This document shows positions 1-9,232 of a stretch of 64,000 nucleotides of DNA, piece by piece. A program made the position numbers and the translations under genes. How positions within the stretch are numbered: position 1 is the first letter of the stretch; every line of letters starts with the position of its first letter. The notes below the pieces were generated by a model. That model made no database searches. It saw only the letters and a program-made list of their open reading frames with translations, and was not told the origin of the DNA. Location: contig DRFJ01000049.1 of assembly GCA_011050615.1 (NCBI GenBank), forward strand, positions 1 through 64,000. Direction: 5' to 3'. The DNA is from Bacteroidota bacterium. GTDB taxonomy: Bacteria; Bacteroidota; Bacteroidia; Bacteroidales; VadinHA17.

Positions 1-190
1 AATGAATCATTTGCAGGTTCTCCACATCCTCAGCCGTAAACAACCTGTTGCCCTTTTTATTTTTTTGCGGCCTGATTATATCGAATTCTTTTTCCCAGTA
101 CCGGACTGCCGATGTCTGTTCTCCCAGTATTTCAGCCACTTCTCCTATGGAGTAGAATAATTTCTTCTTTTTATTATCATTATCTTCCAT
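1..190 (-). CDS. MerR-family transcriptional regulator (partial, runs off the window)
   Basis: Only the first 63 codons are visible; the gene continues past base 1. After an Asn/Lys-rich start the protein reads FYSIGEVAEILG, then SAVRYWEKEF and KGNRLFTAEDV, which is the winged helix-turn-helix of MerR regulators: recognition helix, the conserved RYWE, and the wing with an R-x-[FY] motif. The effector domain lies outside the window, so the signal sensed cannot be told. The start codon is 2 bases after the stop of the CapA-like gene, so the two are very likely cotranscribed with the M23 peptidase genes. Confidence 0.88.
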   Translation of the reverse strand, partial: MEDNDNKKKKLFYSIGEVAEILGEQTSAVRYWEKEFDIIRPQKNKKGNRLFTAEDVENLQMIH

Positions 191-192
191 GT

Positions 193-1278
193 TCATTCCT
201 TTATTGTAATATTACCATCTTCATCTACAACAAGCTTTGATTCAGGAAAATCAGTCTGTATCAATTCCTGTATCTTAAAAATAGCCCTTTTTTCCGGATC
301 CTGCTTAACGTGACCCAGATTATTCTGGTATACCGGTATTATTTCTCCAAACAAAAATTTCCCGTCTCTGTCGAGACAGGCATAAATTAACGGTGCATAG
401 CCATTGGGCCCCTGCAGGTTGAATCGTCTGTATGTACAAAAATTCCCCAGGCTGTAAGCTATCAGCCTCCCCCGGTATATTTCCAGTGCCCTGCTTACAT
501 GCGGACCATGCCCAAGAACAATGTCTGCACCCAGGTCTATCAGCCTGTGGGCAAATTCATAAATATTACCCCTGTTTTCACCGTAATAATACTCTACTGC
601 CCTTGTAACATGCTGGTTTTCTGCTCCTTCTCCCCCGCCGTGAACAGACACAACCAGAATGTCACAACTCTCTTCCAGCATGCTTATAATCTCTTCTGTC
701 TTTTTCAGGTCATGCAGGTTTACAGTCCCCTTGTTTGGTGCAAAAGCACAAAATCCCACTTTAAATGTATCGAATATTGTCCTGACTGCCCATGGATAAT
801 CATCTGTACCGGCATAAGAGATATTCATTGAATCCAGGATAGCTGCTGTTGTTTGCTTTGCTTCAAAGCCAAAATCACCTATATGGTTATTTGCCAGGCT
901 CAGCAGGTCATAACCGGCACTGTCGAGGACTCCTGCGTAACTTTCAGGTACTCTGAAAGCATAGCAGCTAGTTGTATCCCTGCATTTTTTTGCAAGCCTG
1001 GCATCATCAGAGAAGGGACCTTCCAGGTTCCCGAAGGTAAGATCAGGCAGGGATAAAATTTCAAAAAGGGATGACATCAGGGGATAGGGGTCGTTCCCGG
1101 GTGGCAGGTAGCTCTTTTCCGGGAAAGAGGTCCCGAGCATAATATCGCCTGTAGCCGCGATTGCAATTAACTGTCTGTCATAACTTATCTGTGGATATAA
1201 TGCAGATGGAAAGCAAAATACAAAAACCATTAGTTTGAATATCCTGGTATTTAAGCGGCCCGGCCTGACTGATGACAT
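193..1278 (-). CDS. CapA-type metallophosphoesterase (poly-gamma-glutamate capsule synthesis family)
   Basis: The protein has the PGA_cap/CapA fold, a calcineurin-like metallophosphatase: GDIMLG near the N-terminus, then GNLEGP, ANNH, VSVHGG and GHGPH, which carry the usual metal-binding Asp, Asn and His residues. The family acts in the envelope or periplasm, in some bacteria on poly-glutamate or peptidoglycan-like material; the substrate here is unknown. I take the Met at 1278, which leaves a basic-hydrophobic signal segment ending near ALYPQ and starts 13 bases after the M23 gene stops. A longer frame opening at 1329 would overlap that gene by 38 bases. The next gene, the MerR regulator, follows with a 2-base gap. 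No capsule genes are adjacent, so a capsule role is not supported. Confidence 0.82.
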   Translation of the reverse strand: MSSVRPGRLNTRIFKLMVFVFCFPSALYPQISYDRQLIAIAATGDIMLGTSFPEKSYLPPGNDPYPLMSSLFEILSLPDLTFGNLEGPFSDDARLAKKCRDTTSCYAFRVPESYAGVLDSAGYDLLSLANNHIGDFGFEAKQTTAAILDSMNISYAGTDDYPWAVRTIFDTFKVGFCAFAPNKGTVNLHDLKKTEEIISMLEESCDILVVSVHGGGEGAENQHVTRAVEYYYGENRGNIYEFAHRLIDLGADIVLGHGPHVSRALEIYRGRLIAYSLGNFCTYRRFNLQGPNGYAPLIYACLDRDGKFLFGEIIPVYQNNLGHVKQDPEKRAIFKIQELIQTDFPESKLVVDEDGNITIKE

Positions 1279-1291
1279 AAAAGATTCAGGA

Positions 1292-2266
1292 TTAATCAAA
1301 AGACTGGCCACTGCGCATAGAAAGTTCAATCATCCTTTCATATTCTTCAGGGCTCAGATCGTTGAAATAATAATTGACCGGATCAACTTTCTTTCCGTTA
1401 AGATGCACCTCATAGTGAAGATGGGGAGCAGTGGACAATCCCGTACTGCCAACAAAACCGATGACATCTCCTCTTTTCACCTTCTGCCCCACCCTGAGCT
1501 TGTTAAACCTGTCCAGGTGTGCATACACCGTCTGGTAGCCAAAGCCATGATCTATTATTATATGATTGCCAAGTCCGCGCTTGGAGCTTTTTATGCCGGC
1601 TATTGTTCCATCGCCCGTTGAATACACCTCGGTACCGGTAGGAGCAGTGAAATCCATACCGTAGTGAAAGCGTCTGATTTTATAAATTGGATGTATTCTG
1701 TAGCCCCAGCCTGACGCTGTACGCGTAAGGTCTTTATTGGATATCGGCATTATGGCCGGTATGCTTCTCAGCATCTCTTCCTTCTCACTGGCAAGACTTA
1801 TCAGTTCATCAAATGATCTGGACTGCACATAGGTTTTCTTTTTAATTTTATCTAGCCGCATTGCCGTTTCAATGACTATGCCTGAATTGTCATAACCCTC
1901 AAGCTCTTCGTACCTGTTAACACCTCCTATGCCTCCCTCCCGTAATGATGTTGAGATTGGTTCAGCCTCAAAAATCGTTCTGTAAAGATTATCATCCGTT
2001 TCCTGAAGATGAGCAAGAACCTTCTCAACTTTCTCCAGATCTTTGCTCAGTAATTCATACTGAAGTTTCATTTGTTCGTTCTCACGTTTCAGCACTTTCT
2101 CTTCAGGAGAATCAAAAAGGTAGGTAAAGATGGATCCATATAACAATGCAAGAATGACAGAACCTGTAAAATAGGCCATAAACCTTAGAAACCTCTCCCT
2201 GAACGACATCTTTATCCTGTCGAATGATAAAGACTGAGGGTTATATTTATATTTTACTTTTGCCAT
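1292..2266 (-). CDS. M23 family (LytM-like) murein endopeptidase, membrane-anchored
   Basis: Type II membrane protein: a short basic N-terminus, one transmembrane segment (about residues 30-50), a coiled-coil-like region rich in Glu/Lys, then a C-terminal LytM domain. The zinc and catalytic residues are present: HYGMD (H-x3-D), YAH and the HLH motif in APHLHYE. Such enzymes cut peptide crosslinks in peptidoglycan in the periplasm. The start at 2266 (MAKVKYKYN) is preferred to one four codons earlier because it fits the family N-terminus. It is a paralogue of the next gene upstream: both have QSRSFDE/DD and the EELEG motif in the same place. CapA and MerR genes follow on the same strand. The complete active site argues for a true enzyme, not an EnvC/NlpD-like activator. 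Confidence 0.9.
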   Translation of the reverse strand: MAKVKYKYNPQSLSFDRIKMSFRERFLRFMAYFTGSVILALLYGSIFTYLFDSPEEKVLKRENEQMKLQYELLSKDLEKVEKVLAHLQETDDNLYRTIFEAEPISTSLREGGIGGVNRYEELEGYDNSGIVIETAMRLDKIKKKTYVQSRSFDELISLASEKEEMLRSIPAIMPISNKDLTRTASGWGYRIHPIYKIRRFHYGMDFTAPTGTEVYSTGDGTIAGIKSSKRGLGNHIIIDHGFGYQTVYAHLDRFNKLRVGQKVKRGDVIGFVGSTGLSTAPHLHYEVHLNGKKVDPVNYYFNDLSPEEYERMIELSMRSGQSFD

Positions 2267-2381
2267 ATTGCATTTCACAGGATATTGTTCAAAGATAGGA
2301 TAAATATATTAAATCTAATTAATTACAGAAATCATTGAAAGCTATTTTTCTCACATTATATAAAGAATTATACAATATTAA

Positions 2382-3344
2382 TTAATTGCCGTAAGTCCCA
2401 TTCAGAGCAGTAATCATTTCATTATACTCCTCCATTGTAAGGTCGTCATCAAAGAAATGAAGAGGGTTCTGCACTTTACCGTTATAGTGTATTTCATAAT
2501 GTAAATGTGGCCCTGAAGAAATGCCAGTGCTGCCTGACAATCCAATCCGGTCTCCTCTTTTAACACTTTGACCTTCTGTTACTTCAACTGTTTTGAGGTG
2601 TCCGTAAATAGTAATAAAACCATAACCATGGTCTATCTCAACCATATTACCAAAGCCAAAAGGGCTCCATCCTGCCCTTGCAACCACTCCGGCACCGGTG
2701 GCAAATACATCCGTTCCGGCGGGAGCCAGGAAGTCCTGTCCATGGTGCCACCTCGGACTGCCTAGCACCGGGTGAATTTCCCTGAACTTTAGCCCGTCGC
2801 CGAGCGGAATATTCACATTAACCGGCCGAATAAAGGGAATATGGGATAACTTATTGTTCCAGTCGGAGGCCAGGGGTATAATATCATCGAATGACCTTGA
2901 CTGTATATAGGTTTTCCTCAGGAGTTCATCAACCCTTTTCCTTGCCGAAATAATTATATCTGAATTTTCAAAGCCCTCAAGCTCTTCATATTTTTTTGTA
3001 CCACCGTAGGCTGGCTGCCTGAAAGATGGTGGTATTTTTTCCATGTCAAATATTGGCCGGTAGACATTATCCTCTGCGGCTGCCATGCTCCATAATTCAT
3101 GTTCAATGGCATCAAAATCATTTTCAAGCAACTGATACCGGTACCTTATTTCATCCAGGCTGGATTGCAGCTTTTTTTCTTTTGGAGATCCGAAAAAATG
3201 CTTGAATACCAAGCCATAAGCACCGGCAAGGACAATAGAGGCAACAAGAATCAATGTGAACCTTGCAAGTTTCTGTTTAAAGGAAAGTCGATATTCCTTA
3301 TATACTAATTCATTCTTATCAAGTAGATACTTCTTGCGTAACAT
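2382..3344 (-). CDS. M23 family (LytM-like) murein endopeptidase, paralogue of the neighbour
   Basis: Same architecture as the downstream neighbour: one transmembrane helix, a coiled-coil stretch with EELEGFEN and YIQSRSFDD, and a C-terminal LytM domain with HHGQD (H-x3-D), YGH and GPHLHYE (HxH). It should cut peptidoglycan peptides in the periplasm. The frame is open back to 3428, but the Met at 3344 (MLRKKYLLD) gives the expected short basic tail before the membrane helix and leaves about 120 bases for divergent promoters between it and alaS; the longer form would add a stretch with no family resemblance and leave only 35 bases. The tandem pair probably arose by duplication and diverged (central region poorly alike). 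The 100 bases between the two copies contain no gene. Confidence 0.88.
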   Translation of the reverse strand: MLRKKYLLDKNELVYKEYRLSFKQKLARFTLILVASIVLAGAYGLVFKHFFGSPKEKKLQSSLDEIRYRYQLLENDFDAIEHELWSMAAAEDNVYRPIFDMEKIPPSFRQPAYGGTKKYEELEGFENSDIIISARKRVDELLRKTYIQSRSFDDIIPLASDWNNKLSHIPFIRPVNVNIPLGDGLKFREIHPVLGSPRWHHGQDFLAPAGTDVFATGAGVVARAGWSPFGFGNMVEIDHGYGFITIYGHLKTVEVTEGQSVKRGDRIGLSGSTGISSGPHLHYEIHYNGKVQNPLHFFDDDLTMEEYNEMITALNGTYGN

Positions 3345-3463
3345 CAGGATCTTCACAATATGTTTTCCCCATGTTTTTCCCCTGGGGTGCCGCAAATCTA
3401 ATTTAAATAAACTAATTTTACAAACCATTTACCAATCATAATGTTAAAGGATCAGGAGAGTAT

Positions 3464-6100
3464 ATGAATTCAAAAGAACTAAGAAGAGCATTTTTTGACT
3501 TTTTTGAAGAGAAAGGACACACCATAGTTAACTCTGCCCCGATGGTACTCAGGCATGACCCTACCCTAATGTTTACAAACGCGGGTATGAACCAGTTTAA
3601 AGATATTTTTCTTGGAAATGAAAAGCCACTGAATAAACGAGTGGCCAATAGCCAGAAATGCCTCAGGGTATCAGGCAAGCATAATGACCTTGAAGAGGTT
3701 GGACACGACACCTATCATCATACCATGTTTGAGATGCTTGGAAACTGGTCCTTTGGTGATTATTTCAAAAAGGAAGCAATAGAGTGGGCGTGGGAGTTCC
3801 TGACATCCGTCCTTAACATACCGGAAGACAGGATATACGCTACTGTTTTTGAAGGCAACAGGGAGGAAGACCTTGAAAGGGATAATGAAGCAGCAGAATT
3901 GTGGGGGAAGTGTTTTACCAATCCTGAAAACAGGATACTTGAAGGATCCAAAAAAGACAATTTCTGGGAAATGGGCGATACCGGTCCCTGTGGCCCATGC
4001 TCTGAAATACATATAGACCTCAGGAAGGCCCGGGAACGGGAGGCCATACCAGGGCATACCCTTGTAAATAAAGACCATCCACTCGTACTTGAAATCTGGA
4101 ATCTCGTTTTTATACAATTTAACCGTAAGGCCGGCGGATCACTTGAACCGCTGCCTGAAAAACATGTCGACACAGGCATGGGCTTCGAAAGACTGTGTAT
4201 GGTAGTTCAGGACAAGAAATCAAATTATGACACCGATATATTCCAGTCACTGATCAAGGAAATATCAGCCATCACTGGAATAAGTTATGGTGCCGGGAAA
4301 AATACAGATATAGCTTTAAGGGTAATTGCAGATCACCTGAGGGCTGTTTCTTTTTCTGTTGCTGACGGACAGATACCTTCGAATAACAAGGCCGGCTACG
4401 TTATCAGGAGAATACTCAGGCGGGCCATTCGCTATGGATATAATTACCTTAACCAGGAAGACCCCTTTATCTACAGGCTGGTGCCCGTGCTGGTGAAGAT
4501 AATGGGAGATCAATTCCCTGAGATCAGGGCGCAGGAGGAACAGATCACTACAACAATACGGCAGGAGGAAATTACCTTCCTTAATACCCTCGGTAAAGGG
4601 ATCAGGCTCATCGAAAAGAGGATTCGGGAATTGAAAGAAACCGGGCAGGACATCTTCCCGGGGAAAGATGCATTTACCCTTTACGACACCTATGGATTCC
4701 CTGTCGACCTTACCCAGCTTATACTTAAGGAAAATGAAATGGCAGTAGACATTGAGGGATTCGGAGAAGAGATGACAAAACAAAAGCAGAGGTCAAAGAC
4801 TGACGCGGTAAAAGAAACAGATGACTGGATAATAGTGGATGACATCCAAGGAACTGAATTCACCGGTTATGAGAAAACAACCGAAAAGATTAAAATCACA
4901 CGCTTCCGTAAAATAAAAGTCAAAGGTACAGAGTATTATCATCTTGTATTTGACAAAACTCCTTTCTATGCAGAATCAGGTGGCCAGGCAGGCGATACGG
5001 GCTATATAACCAATGGCAAGGAAAAGATTGATATAATTGATACCATTAAGGAAAATAAGCTCATCATTCATGTAAGCAAGTCTGTCCCGGTTGACACAGG
5101 AAATTACTACCAGGCAATTGTAAACCAGGCACGCCGATCAGCAACGGAAAAAAATCATACTGCAACACACCTGCTCCATTTTGCGCTTAGAAGAATCCTC
5201 GGAAATCATGTTGAACAGAAAGGATCACTGGTAACTGCCGAAAAGCTCAGGTTTGATTTCAGTCATCTTAAAAAAATCAGCCAGGAAGAACTCAACAGGA
5301 TAGAAAAACTGGTAAATGAAATGATCAGAAAAAACATACCTGCAACAGTAATTGATGACTTGCCCGTAGATGAAGCACTTGACAAAGGAGCTATTGCCCT
5401 CTTTGGTGAAAAGTATGACAGCAGGGTAAGGATCGTGGGCTTTGATGATTCACTGGAATTATGCGGAGGCACCCATGTCGAAGCCACGGGACAGATAGGC
5501 CTTTTCAAAATTATCTCCGAAACAGCCATTGCTGCAGGTATCAGGAGAATTGAAGCTGTCACGTCCGAGCAGGCACTTGATTATGTCAATACTAAATTAT
5601 CCATCCTTGATAAAGTCAGTAATATGCTCACCACATCCAAAGACATTCCCGAATCAATATCCAGGCTCCTGGCCCAGGTTAACAAACTGAATAAAAGGAT
5701 AGAAAAGCTTGAGGCAAACGCATCAGCAATCTTACGCGATGAGCTGCTTAATAATTCTGAAGATATAAATGGAATACAATTCATTGCCCGCCAGGTACAG
5801 ACTGATTCCGTCGATATACTGAAAAAAATTGCACAGATGGTAAGATCCTCTAACAAGGGCATTATCCTTGCCGTCGGTACTCAGATCGGCGACAAGGCCC
5901 ATTTGCTGATGATGGTAACCGATGATATTGTTGAAATGAAGAAAATACATGCCGGTGATATTATAGGCAAGGCCTCAAAATATATTAACGGCGGTGGCGG
6001 TGGACAGCCTTTTATGGCTGTTGCCGGGGGCAACAAACCCGAAGGAATTCCCCGGGCACTTGATCAAATAAGGGAAGCCGTGAGGGAAGCCCTCCTTTAA
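3464..6100 (+). CDS. alaS: Alanyl-tRNA synthetase
   Basis: Class II synthetase charging tRNA-Ala in the cytoplasm. The 878-residue length is normal. The N-terminal catalytic core begins with the typical RRAFFDFFEEKGH and includes GMNQFKD, the C-terminal part has the editing domain with HTATH (His565, His569) and CGGTH (Cys667, His671), whose Cys and His residues bind zinc and clear mischarged Ser/Gly-tRNA, and the end carries the Gly-rich C-Ala motif GGGGGQPFMA. An AGGAG sequence lies a few bases before the ATG, unusual in this region where most genes have no Shine-Dalgarno site. It is divergent from the M23 peptidases and is followed by a 164-base spacer. Confidence 0.98.
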   Translation: MNSKELRRAFFDFFEEKGHTIVNSAPMVLRHDPTLMFTNAGMNQFKDIFLGNEKPLNKRVANSQKCLRVSGKHNDLEEVGHDTYHHTMFEMLGNWSFGDYFKKEAIEWAWEFLTSVLNIPEDRIYATVFEGNREEDLERDNEAAELWGKCFTNPENRILEGSKKDNFWEMGDTGPCGPCSEIHIDLRKAREREAIPGHTLVNKDHPLVLEIWNLVFIQFNRKAGGSLEPLPEKHVDTGMGFERLCMVVQDKKSNYDTDIFQSLIKEISAITGISYGAGKNTDIALRVIADHLRAVSFSVADGQIPSNNKAGYVIRRILRRAIRYGYNYLNQEDPFIYRLVPVLVKIMGDQFPEIRAQEEQITTTIRQEEITFLNTLGKGIRLIEKRIRELKETGQDIFPGKDAFTLYDTYGFPVDLTQLILKENEMAVDIEGFGEEMTKQKQRSKTDAVKETDDWIIVDDIQGTEFTGYEKTTEKIKITRFRKIKVKGTEYYHLVFDKTPFYAESGGQAGDTGYITNGKEKIDIIDTIKENKLIIHVSKSVPVDTGNYYQAIVNQARRSATEKNHTATHLLHFALRRILGNHVEQKGSLVTAEKLRFDFSHLKKISQEELNRIEKLVNEMIRKNIPATVIDDLPVDEALDKGAIALFGEKYDSRVRIVGFDDSLELCGGTHVEATGQIGLFKIISETAIAAGIRRIEAVTSEQALDYVNTKLSILDKVSNMLTTSKDIPESISRLLAQVNKLNKRIEKLEANASAILRDELLNNSEDINGIQFIARQVQTDSVDILKKIAQMVRSSNKGIILAVGTQIGDKAHLLMMVTDDIVEMKKIHAGDIIGKASKYINGGGGGQPFMAVAGGNKPEGIPRALDQIREAVREALL

Positions 6101-6264
6101 AGCTTCCTGATTCTTTATACGGTCGAAAATTACCATATCCTGCCTGTGCTTGCAAAGCCCTGTTATTTAGCTATATAGAAATTCCAATATTATGTTCGAT
6201 AGCATATTTTTTCATTTGTTCGAAATATTTTTGTAGAATTGCCAGTTCCATAAAAATAAAAATC

Positions 6265-8043
6265 ATGCAAGTAACACGAACTTTTGATATCATCGACTGG
6301 AATATTGAGAAATATTCCAGGGAGGTAGCTATTGCCGGAAAGGCAGGCAATGAATGGAAAACATACTCAACCGGCGATTACCGTGAAAATACAAACATGG
6401 TAAGTTACGGTTTGAGGGCTATCGGTCTCAGGCAGGGTGATAAAGTGGCAACCATAACAGGTAACCGTCCTGAATGGTGTTTTGTTGATATGGGCCTCTC
6501 GCAGGCAGGAATGGTACATGTACCGGTATATCCTACCATTGGTCCCGAGGAGTACCAGTACATACTCAGTCATGCAGAAGTGAAAGTTATATTTATTTCG
6601 AACCGGTCAATATATAAAAAAGTGGAACCGGTACTGGCCGAGCTTAAAAGTATCACGGATATATATTCATTTGATAATATTGAGGGAGTGAAGAATTTCG
6701 GGGAACTTCTGGAACTCGGTAAAAATAACGAAGAAAAATACAGGGATGAGGTGCTCAGGACAAAAGAATCAATCACCCCTGATGATCTGATGACTATAAT
6801 ATATACCTCGGGGACAACCGGCCAGCCTAAAGGAGTAATGCTGTCACACAAAAACATTGTTTCAAACATTCTGGCACTAAATAACATACACCATCTTGGC
6901 TTTGGAAACAGGGCAATGAGCTTCCTCCCTCTTTGCCACATTTATGAAAGGACGGTCAATTATCATTTCCAATATAAGGGGATGAGTATTTACTACATTG
7001 AAAATATGGGCCTTATTACTGAACTCATCAAGGAGGTCAAACCACATGTGATGAACACAGTGCCGCGCCTTATGGAAAAGATTTATGACGGTATAATGAA
7101 TAAGGGACAGGCGCTTAGCGGTATAAAAAAACAATTATTCTTCTGGGCTGTCAGGCTTGGCCTTAAATTCGAACTGAAGGGAAAAAGTGCATTTTACAGG
7201 GCAAAACTAGCGCTTGCAAACAAAATAATATTCAGCAAATGGAGAGAAGCACTGGGTGGGGAGATTGAAATTATTGTTTCCGGAGGTGCTGCTATACAAC
7301 CAAGACTTGAGAGGATATTCTGGGCTGCTGGTCTGCCAATAATTGCAGGCTATGGTTTAACTGAAACCTCCCCTGTAATAGCAGTGAACCCCTTCAGAAC
7401 AAATGACATTATGTTCGGCACCGTAGGACCTCCCCTGCCGGGTGTTGAGGTAAAAATTGCTGAAGACGGTGAAATACTTACCAGGGGGCCTCACGTAATG
7501 ATGGGCTATTACAAGAATGAGGAAAGAACCCGGGAAATGATTGACAGTGAAGGATGGGTTCATACAGGAGATATCGGAACCCTCGTCGATGATAAATGGC
7601 TCAAGATAACCGACAGGAAAAAGGAAATATTCAAAACCTCTGCAGGCAAGTATATCGCCCCACAGGTAATCGAGAACAAACTGAAGGAATCGGTTTTTGT
7701 AGAACAGGCAATGGTAATAGGTGAGAATCAGAAATTTGCCAGTGCACTGATATCACCTAATTTCAAACAGCTTCACAACTGGTGCGCAGAGGAGAATATA
7801 AGCTTCAGGGATAATTCTGAGCTTGTCAGGAATGCAGACGTTGTAAAGCGTCTGGCACATGAGGTGGAACGTCTGAATATATCTCTTGGCGACCACGAAA
7901 AAATAAAGAGGTTCCGGCTTGTAGAGGAAGAATGGTCGCCCGACACAGGAGAATTGTCACCTACCCTGAAGCTCAGGAGAAACGAGCTGATGAGCAAATA
8001 TGAAGAAACCATAGAGGGAATCTTCAACCAGAAAAAGAATTGA
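6265..8043 (+). CDS. AMP-dependent long-chain fatty acid--CoA ligase
   Basis: ANL-superfamily adenylating enzyme that activates a fatty acid with ATP and joins it to CoA. Motifs in order: the P-loop-like YTSGTTGQPKG (about residues 180-190), GYGLTETSP, the hinge region GWVHTGDIG, and KITDRKKEIFKTSAGKYI with the catalytic Lys in the C-terminal domain. The 592-residue length and the insert after the first core motif match FadD15/FAA1-like bacterial long-chain ligases. There is no signal peptide, so it is cytoplasmic or peripheral. It stands alone, with a promoter-like TAGAATTG at 6234-6241. The exact chain length preferred cannot be read from sequence. Confidence 0.93.
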   Translation: MQVTRTFDIIDWNIEKYSREVAIAGKAGNEWKTYSTGDYRENTNMVSYGLRAIGLRQGDKVATITGNRPEWCFVDMGLSQAGMVHVPVYPTIGPEEYQYILSHAEVKVIFISNRSIYKKVEPVLAELKSITDIYSFDNIEGVKNFGELLELGKNNEEKYRDEVLRTKESITPDDLMTIIYTSGTTGQPKGVMLSHKNIVSNILALNNIHHLGFGNRAMSFLPLCHIYERTVNYHFQYKGMSIYYIENMGLITELIKEVKPHVMNTVPRLMEKIYDGIMNKGQALSGIKKQLFFWAVRLGLKFELKGKSAFYRAKLALANKIIFSKWREALGGEIEIIVSGGAAIQPRLERIFWAAGLPIIAGYGLTETSPVIAVNPFRTNDIMFGTVGPPLPGVEVKIAEDGEILTRGPHVMMGYYKNEERTREMIDSEGWVHTGDIGTLVDDKWLKITDRKKEIFKTSAGKYIAPQVIENKLKESVFVEQAMVIGENQKFASALISPNFKQLHNWCAEENISFRDNSELVRNADVVKRLAHEVERLNISLGDHEKIKRFRLVEEEWSPDTGELSPTLKLRRNELMSKYEETIEGIFNQKKN

Positions 8044-8106
8044 CACAATAATTTCAGAACGGCAGCCAAAGCCTTTTTTGAGAAATTCATTTTTCATACT
8101 TTTACA

Positions 8107-8114
8107 TACATTTG
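8107..8114 (+). promoter_or_regulatory. Bacteroidota-type promoter -7 element
   Basis: TACATTTG matches the Bacteroidota -7 consensus TAnnTTTG and lies 10 bases before the ATG at 8125, so the mRNA would have almost no leader. No well-spaced TTTG -33 element is visible. Confidence 0.4.
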
Positions 8115-8124
8115 TTATTAGAGG

Positions 8125-8586
8125 ATGAAAAATGTATTTCTGACCCCTGTATCATTATCCCTGAGCCTGCTTATGCTGGTAATATCCTGCACGGAAGAGA
8201 GTTGTGACCAGCCTACCGGGGTATTAATGAAGGCCGGGTTTTATTCAGCAGAAACAGAGGAAAATATCAGCGTTGACAGCCTCGATATTTATGGATTGAA
8301 TGTTCCTGACTCAATGATCTGCTCCGGGTCTAATCTGAATAAAATAGGCCTTCCCCTGAATCCTTCTGCATCCAGATGTACCTTTGTTATGGTTAACGGA
8401 GGCCGGTCAGATACTATTGAAATATTATATCATTCAAGCCTTGAATTCCTCTCACGTGCCTGCGGTTATATTTACCTTCACGAAATCGAAGAGATTATTT
8501 TTACCGAAAATGACATAACTGACATTTATATAATGAACAAATCAGTAAATCCCGGTGATGAAGAAAATATTCAGATACTCTTTTAG
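8125..8586 (+). CDS. Small lipoprotein, DUF6452-like
   Basis: 153-residue protein with a lipoprotein signal peptide (LMLVISC, lipid-attached Cys near residue 22), so it is probably a periplasmic-facing or outer-membrane lipoprotein. The mature part starts with CTEESCDQPT and has two further Cys (in MICSG and RACGY). It resembles the Bacteroidota-restricted DUF6452 family from memory; no function is known. It overlaps the start of the next gene by 32 bases, and the two form an operon. The same gene pair is common in Bacteroidota, which suggests a joint envelope role. Confidence 0.7.
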   Translation: MKNVFLTPVSLSLSLLMLVISCTEESCDQPTGVLMKAGFYSAETEENISVDSLDIYGLNVPDSMICSGSNLNKIGLPLNPSASRCTFVMVNGGRSDTIEILYHSSLEFLSRACGYIYLHEIEEIIFTENDITDIYIMNKSVNPGDEENIQILF

Positions 8587-9232
8587 CCTCTCCCTACTAT
8601 TGCTGCCACTGCTGCTTACTGCCCAGGAGGCAGATACGGTACAGGCACCGAAGTCAGTCAGCATGGGATTTGACATAACCGGTCCTGTATTATATGCACT
8701 TGACAATTCAGGCTATAACTATGAAGGGCACCTGTCATACAGGCTGAATTACAAATATTACCTTGTTTGTGAACCGGGCTTTTCCGATTACAATTATGAA
8801 CAATATAATTATGAATATAAGAGCCATGGCTGGTTTGTGAGAATCGGAACCGATATCGGGATGCTGGCTCCCGTGGCTTCAAAAATTGATCATTTTGCGG
8901 GTATAGGCCTGAGGTATGGCTTATCCGTCTTTGAGCATGAAACACCTGCCATAAACATTAATAATTACTGGGGAGAAGTAAATACTTCCATCCCTGCAAA
9001 TACTGCTCATGCCCATTTTCTTGAAATACAGGGAAGCATAAAGACAAAAGTATTCAGGAATGTTCTGATAGGCTGGGCTGTTAAGCTGCGCACCCTGGTC
9101 TATTCATCCGCAAGGAAGGAAAAAAAAGCACTTTATATACCGGGAATGGGGCTGAACGATTCATCTGTTACCCCTGCCTTTTCCTATTACATTATTTACC
9201 GTATCCCTCTCGGGAATTCTTCCGGCGAATAA
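8555..9232 (+). CDS. Outer-membrane beta-barrel-like protein, DUF6048-like
   Basis: 225 residues with a clear signal peptide ending LLLTAQ. The rest has alternating aromatic and polar residues (for example GHLSYRLNYKYYLVCEPGF) and ends in an amphipathic strand, as in small outer-membrane beta-barrels. It resembles the DUF6048 family from memory. It overlaps the lipoprotein gene upstream by 32 bases, so a lipoprotein plus barrel complex is plausible but unproven. Its 3' end overlaps the convergent symporter gene by 41 bases. Confidence 0.68.
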   Translation: MMKKIFRYSFSLSLLLLPLLLTAQEADTVQAPKSVSMGFDITGPVLYALDNSGYNYEGHLSYRLNYKYYLVCEPGFSDYNYEQYNYEYKSHGWFVRIGTDIGMLAPVASKIDHFAGIGLRYGLSVFEHETPAININNYWGEVNTSIPANTAHAHFLEIQGSIKTKVFRNVLIGWAVKLRTLVYSSARKEKKALYIPGMGLNDSSVTPAFSYYIIYRIPLGNSSGE

